From the NCBI RefSeq assembly GCF_009909145.1, contig NZ_JAAAPJ010000006.1, positions 496,001-560,000 on the forward strand: a stretch of 64,000 nt of DNA, written 5' to 3'. Positions within the stretch are counted from its first letter, which is position 1. Each line of letters starts with the position of its first letter. The position numbers and the translations under genes are program-made. Below the pieces are notes generated by a model. It saw only the letters and a program-made list of their open reading frames with translations. It was not told the DNA's origin and made no database searches. Positions 61,832 through 64,000 of this stretch are shown here, piece after piece. Origin of the DNA: Corallococcus silvisoli. Its GTDB lineage: Bacteria; Myxococcota; Myxococcia; Myxococcales; Myxococcaceae.

Positions 61832-62128
61832 AGGGGCGGCAATCTAGCGCCGGCCGCGCCTTGTGCTCGTGCTCCATTTCCCAGTGTCCGCCGCTTCACG
61901 GGGTCACGCCCCGGCTGGCAGGGGCCCCACGGCCCCGAGTGGACCCGGCTCGCGCGGGACGGCGCCCACCGCGTGGAAGACGTCAGGCCCAGGCCCGGTG
62001 GCCCCGGATGGAGCGCCCATGTGGCGCCATACATCCACCTCCACCCGGCGACACGGCCGTTGTCCGGCGAGCAGGAGGGTGCCCGGGTGGATGGCTTTGG
62101 ACCTGGGCTCTCGCGCAGACTGGGGTTC
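61832..62128. other. 297-bp divergent intergenic region
   Basis: This region lies between the aminopeptidase start and the membrane protein at 62129. Frames stay open across it on the plus strand, but they show no protein-like composition and no ribosome site. It should hold two promoters. I cannot define them. Confidence 0.5.
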
Positions 62129-62971
62129 ATGGGCTCCCGTTCCTTCCGAGTGGTCCTGTTCGCGGCCGTCACCGTGCTGGCGCTGTCCTTCGGGCAGGTG
62201 CTGGCGGAGTTCTCCGTGGGCCTGCTGGACGGAGGGCTGCGTCTGGCGGCCGTCCATCCGCTGTCCCTGGTGGAGCTGGGGGTGGTGCGCCGGTTGGCGG
62301 AGCTGGGGGCGTTCACGCTGACGGGCCTGCTGTTGGGGGCCGGGCAGGCGCGGGTGTTGAACCATCTGGGGCTGCGGGTGCCGGGCTGGGTGCTGGTGAC
62401 GACGCTCGGCTACGCGGTGGGGATGCTGGGGTCGCGCATCCTGGCCACGGGCATGGGGTGGCCGCAGATGATGGCCCCGGTGGGGATGGGCGTGGTGCTG
62501 GGGGCGGCGCAGTGGCTGATCCTGCGGCGAGAGGTGCACGGCGCGGTGGTCTGGGTGGCGGCCTGCACGGTGGGGTTCGGTCTGGCGGGGCCCGCGGCGG
62601 CCTGGCGGGAGCGCGCGCTGGTGCAGGCCGTGCACTCCCACCGGGGCGGGACCGTGGACACCGTCTTCTTGATGGCGCAGGGCATGACCGTGATGGCGCT
62701 CGCGCTGTGTATTGCCATTGGCGGCGCGTTCATCTTCTCCAGCGTGCGCTCGCAGGTGCTGCCCGGCCCGGGGTCGCGGATGCCCGGCGCCCTGGCCCAG
62801 TTCGCGCTCCTGGGGCTGGCGGTGCCCCTGATGATCTGCGTGGAGGCCCGGATGCACTCGGTTCCGCGCACGAACGTGTTTCGGTGCGATCCGTTCTCCA
62901 GCAGGTCGCGGTCCATGGGGCTCCAGGCGCGGGTGTCGCCCTCCGACAACGACTGCCCCCCTGTGCCGTAG
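62129..62971 (+). CDS. Multi-pass membrane protein of unknown function
   Basis: A 280-residue protein with about seven hydrophobic segments (FRVVLFAAVTVLALSFGQVL, LAELGAFTLTGLLLGAGQAR, VLVTTLGYAVGMLGSRIL, APVGMGVVLGAAQWLILRR, VVWVAACTVGFGLAGPAAAW, MTVMALALCIAIGGAFIFSS and one near 245). G-Q-A-R/Q-W-L-I-L-R repeats recall the small integral-membrane families related to DUF4175 or tryptophan-rich sensory proteins, but no name is secure. The C-terminal 35 residues are polar. The ATG at 62129 starts directly before the first helix. The frame upstream is non-coding in character. Confidence 0.6.
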   Translation: MGSRSFRVVLFAAVTVLALSFGQVLAEFSVGLLDGGLRLAAVHPLSLVELGVVRRLAELGAFTLTGLLLGAGQARVLNHLGLRVPGWVLVTTLGYAVGMLGSRILATGMGWPQMMAPVGMGVVLGAAQWLILRREVHGAVVWVAACTVGFGLAGPAAAWRERALVQAVHSHRGGTVDTVFLMAQGMTVMALALCIAIGGAFIFSSVRSQVLPGPGSRMPGALAQFALLGLAVPLMICVEARMHSVPRTNVFRCDPFSSRSRSMGLQARVSPSDNDCPPVP

Positions 62972-63126
62972 CGCCCATCCTCCAGCCCCGAGGGGCAAGG
63001 CGCGCGGTTGCCGTGCGTGGGAACTTCCTTGCCCAGCGCGTGAAGGGGCGGAAGGGCCGTCCGTCGTGAGGCGGACACGCGCAACGCCACGCAGGCCGGG
63101 CACGGCGGTTGCTCTGTCGCGGGCGC

Positions 63127-63831
63127 ATGGGAAGAGGCGTGTGGGTCGGCGCGTGGGTGAGCGCGCTGTTGATGTGGGGGGGCGCGGCGCAGGCCGCGAA
63201 CAGGGCACCGGCGACGAAGAAGGCCGCGCCGGTGGTGTTGGCGGATCGGGCGCTGTGGCGGGCGAGGTCCTGGGTGGGGCTGACGACGCTGGCGTCGGTG
63301 AACCCGACGGTGAGCGATGACTGCTCCGGGATGACGCGGCTGGCGTTCCAGCAGCGCCGGCTGGACCTGCTGCCCGACGACGTGTCGCCAGACGAGAACG
63401 GCGTCACCGCCATCCACCGCAAGGCGAGCGCCCTGGGAATGCTCACGGACACGCCCACGCCGGGCACGCTGGTGTTCTTCCAGAACACGTTCGACCGCAA
63501 CCGCGACGGCCTGCTCAACGACGGGCTCACGCACATTGGCATCGTGGAGCGCGTGGGCGCGGACGGCACGGTGACGTTCGTGCACAAGTCGGGCGGGCGG
63601 GTGAAGCGCTCCCGCTTCAACCTCCAGCAGCCGGAGGTGCGCCGCGACGCGAAGGGGCAGGTGCTCAACGACTGGCTGCGCCGCCAGGGCAGGAAGACGC
63701 GCGGCTACCTGGCCGGTGAGCTGGTGGCGGGCTTCGCGGCGGTGGACGAGCGCTGGCGTTCGCCCGAGCCCCAGCGCGTGGCCTCCGCCCGGCTCGCCGT
63801 GAAGGATGACGCCCGGGGCGCGCGGCGCTAG
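63127..63831 (+). CDS. Secreted NlpC/P60-like peptidase
   Basis: A 234-residue protein. VWVGAWVSALLMWGGAAQAA is a signal peptide. The catalytic core has DCSGMTRLAFQQ (Cys about residue 65), a GTLVFFQNTF block and LTHIGIVERVG with the His about 50-60 residues later, which are the Cys-His dyad and strand order of NlpC/P60 (CHAP-type) endopeptidases. A third residue may be His in TFVHKSGGRVKRS. Such enzymes cut peptidoglycan stem peptides, and in a predator they may be deployed at the surface. The ATG at 63127 is preferred to a TTG at 63109. Confidence 0.8.
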   Translation: MGRGVWVGAWVSALLMWGGAAQAANRAPATKKAAPVVLADRALWRARSWVGLTTLASVNPTVSDDCSGMTRLAFQQRRLDLLPDDVSPDENGVTAIHRKASALGMLTDTPTPGTLVFFQNTFDRNRDGLLNDGLTHIGIVERVGADGTVTFVHKSGGRVKRSRFNLQQPEVRRDAKGQVLNDWLRRQGRKTRGYLAGELVAGFAAVDERWRSPEPQRVASARLAVKDDARGARR

Positions 63832-63844
63832 ACACGGCCGCGCG

Positions 63845-64000
63845 ATGTCCACCGTCGAAGGTCCCTCCGAAGCCCCGCTCCCCGAGCCTGTCGCGCCTCC
63901 GGGCCCACCCCCACCGGAGGTCCCGTCCGCGCCGCCACGGCGGGGACAGTGGCGGCGCTGGGTGCTGGGCGGGGTGTTGCTGCTGGGGGTGGCGACCGCC
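63845..64000 (+). CDS. N-terminus of a membrane-anchored protein, cut by the window end
   Basis: The 52 visible residues read MSTVEGPSEAPLPEPVAPPG and on through a Pro-rich stretch. A basic RRGQWRRW precedes the start of a transmembrane helix (VLGGVLLLGVATA). This looks like the cytoplasmic tail and first helix of an anchored protein such as AsmA/DUF748 or TamB types, but that is a guess from the layout. It starts 13 bp after the NlpC/P60 stop, so the two are probably co-transcribed. Confidence 0.6.
   Translation, partial: MSTVEGPSEAPLPEPVAPPGPPPPEVPSAPPRRGQWRRWVLGGVLLLGVATA

Noticed and set aside
58937..62128. Plus-strand open frame leading into the membrane protein at 62129
   Set aside because: It lies antisense to the aldolase and M1 peptidase, both with strong motifs, and encodes His/Arg-rich non-domain sequence. 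The first credible helix starts at 62129.

Overview
This window is a GC-rich chromosomal segment with long open frames on both strands and strong G/C preference at third codon positions. Several features point to a fruiting, gliding delta-type bacterium of the Myxococcota, most likely Myxococcaceae (Corallococcus or Myxococcus): a TolQ-TolR-TolR triad that looks like the AglR-AglQ-AglS gliding motor, many PAS/GAF histidine kinases, many lipoproteins, a MopE-type metal-binding repeat and a TonB-domain/TonB-receptor fusion. The genus is inference. I see no rRNA, tRNA, CRISPR array, insertion sequence or prophage.

Layout. 0-4 kb: metallophosphoesterase, a LuxR regulator and the 3' remnant of an amino-acid deaminase/aldolase that meet head to head at what looks like a deletion junction, then a sugar-lactone oxidase. 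4-12 kb: housekeeping and unknown genes, including a translationally coupled FolM-like/FolB-cupin pair, a queuosine-precursor-type transporter, a repeat-built membrane protein and a GST. 12-16.6 kb: a long U32 protein (tRNA/rRNA hydroxylation family), an acyltransferase-like membrane protein, a CPYS glutaredoxin. 16.7-23.8 kb: a histidine kinase without an ATPase domain overlapping a complete one, a GspE-N-domain protein, then aglR-aglQ-aglS behind a sigma-70-like and a sigma-54-like promoter. 23.8-35.3 kb: HAD phosphatase, fatty acid desaturase, cold-shock protein with a structured leader, MASE1 hybrid kinase, YqaA, LON-domain protein, NAD synthetase, a beta-barrel protein, FKBP and thioredoxin.

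35.3-46.3 kb is the most unusual part. A TonB-dependent receptor carrying its own N-terminal TonB C-terminal-like domain sits between two lipoproteins (one MbnP-like). About 2 kb further on are four lipoproteins sharing a His-(Ala/Ser)-Cys-x-His signature, one of which ends in a MopE-type Ca/Cu-binding motif. A 15-bp inverted repeat of 7-1-7 geometry, approximately TGCAACT-N-AGTTGCA, occurs in three intergenic regions of this segment, in front of the receptor/MbnP-like pair, of one HxCxH lipoprotein, and of the operon holding another. The arrangement fits a metal-starvation regulon controlled by a Fur-superfamily repressor. The metal and regulator are not shown by the sequence.

46-64 kb: large secreted protein, MarR regulator, a frameshifted gene, EcsC, panD, LEA14-like lipoprotein, a TAP-type hydrolase, a NatAB-like ABC exporter, DUF2804, a zinc-ribbon membrane protein, an HpcH-like aldolase, an M1 aminopeptidase and an NlpC/P60-like protein. 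The last gene runs off the right end.
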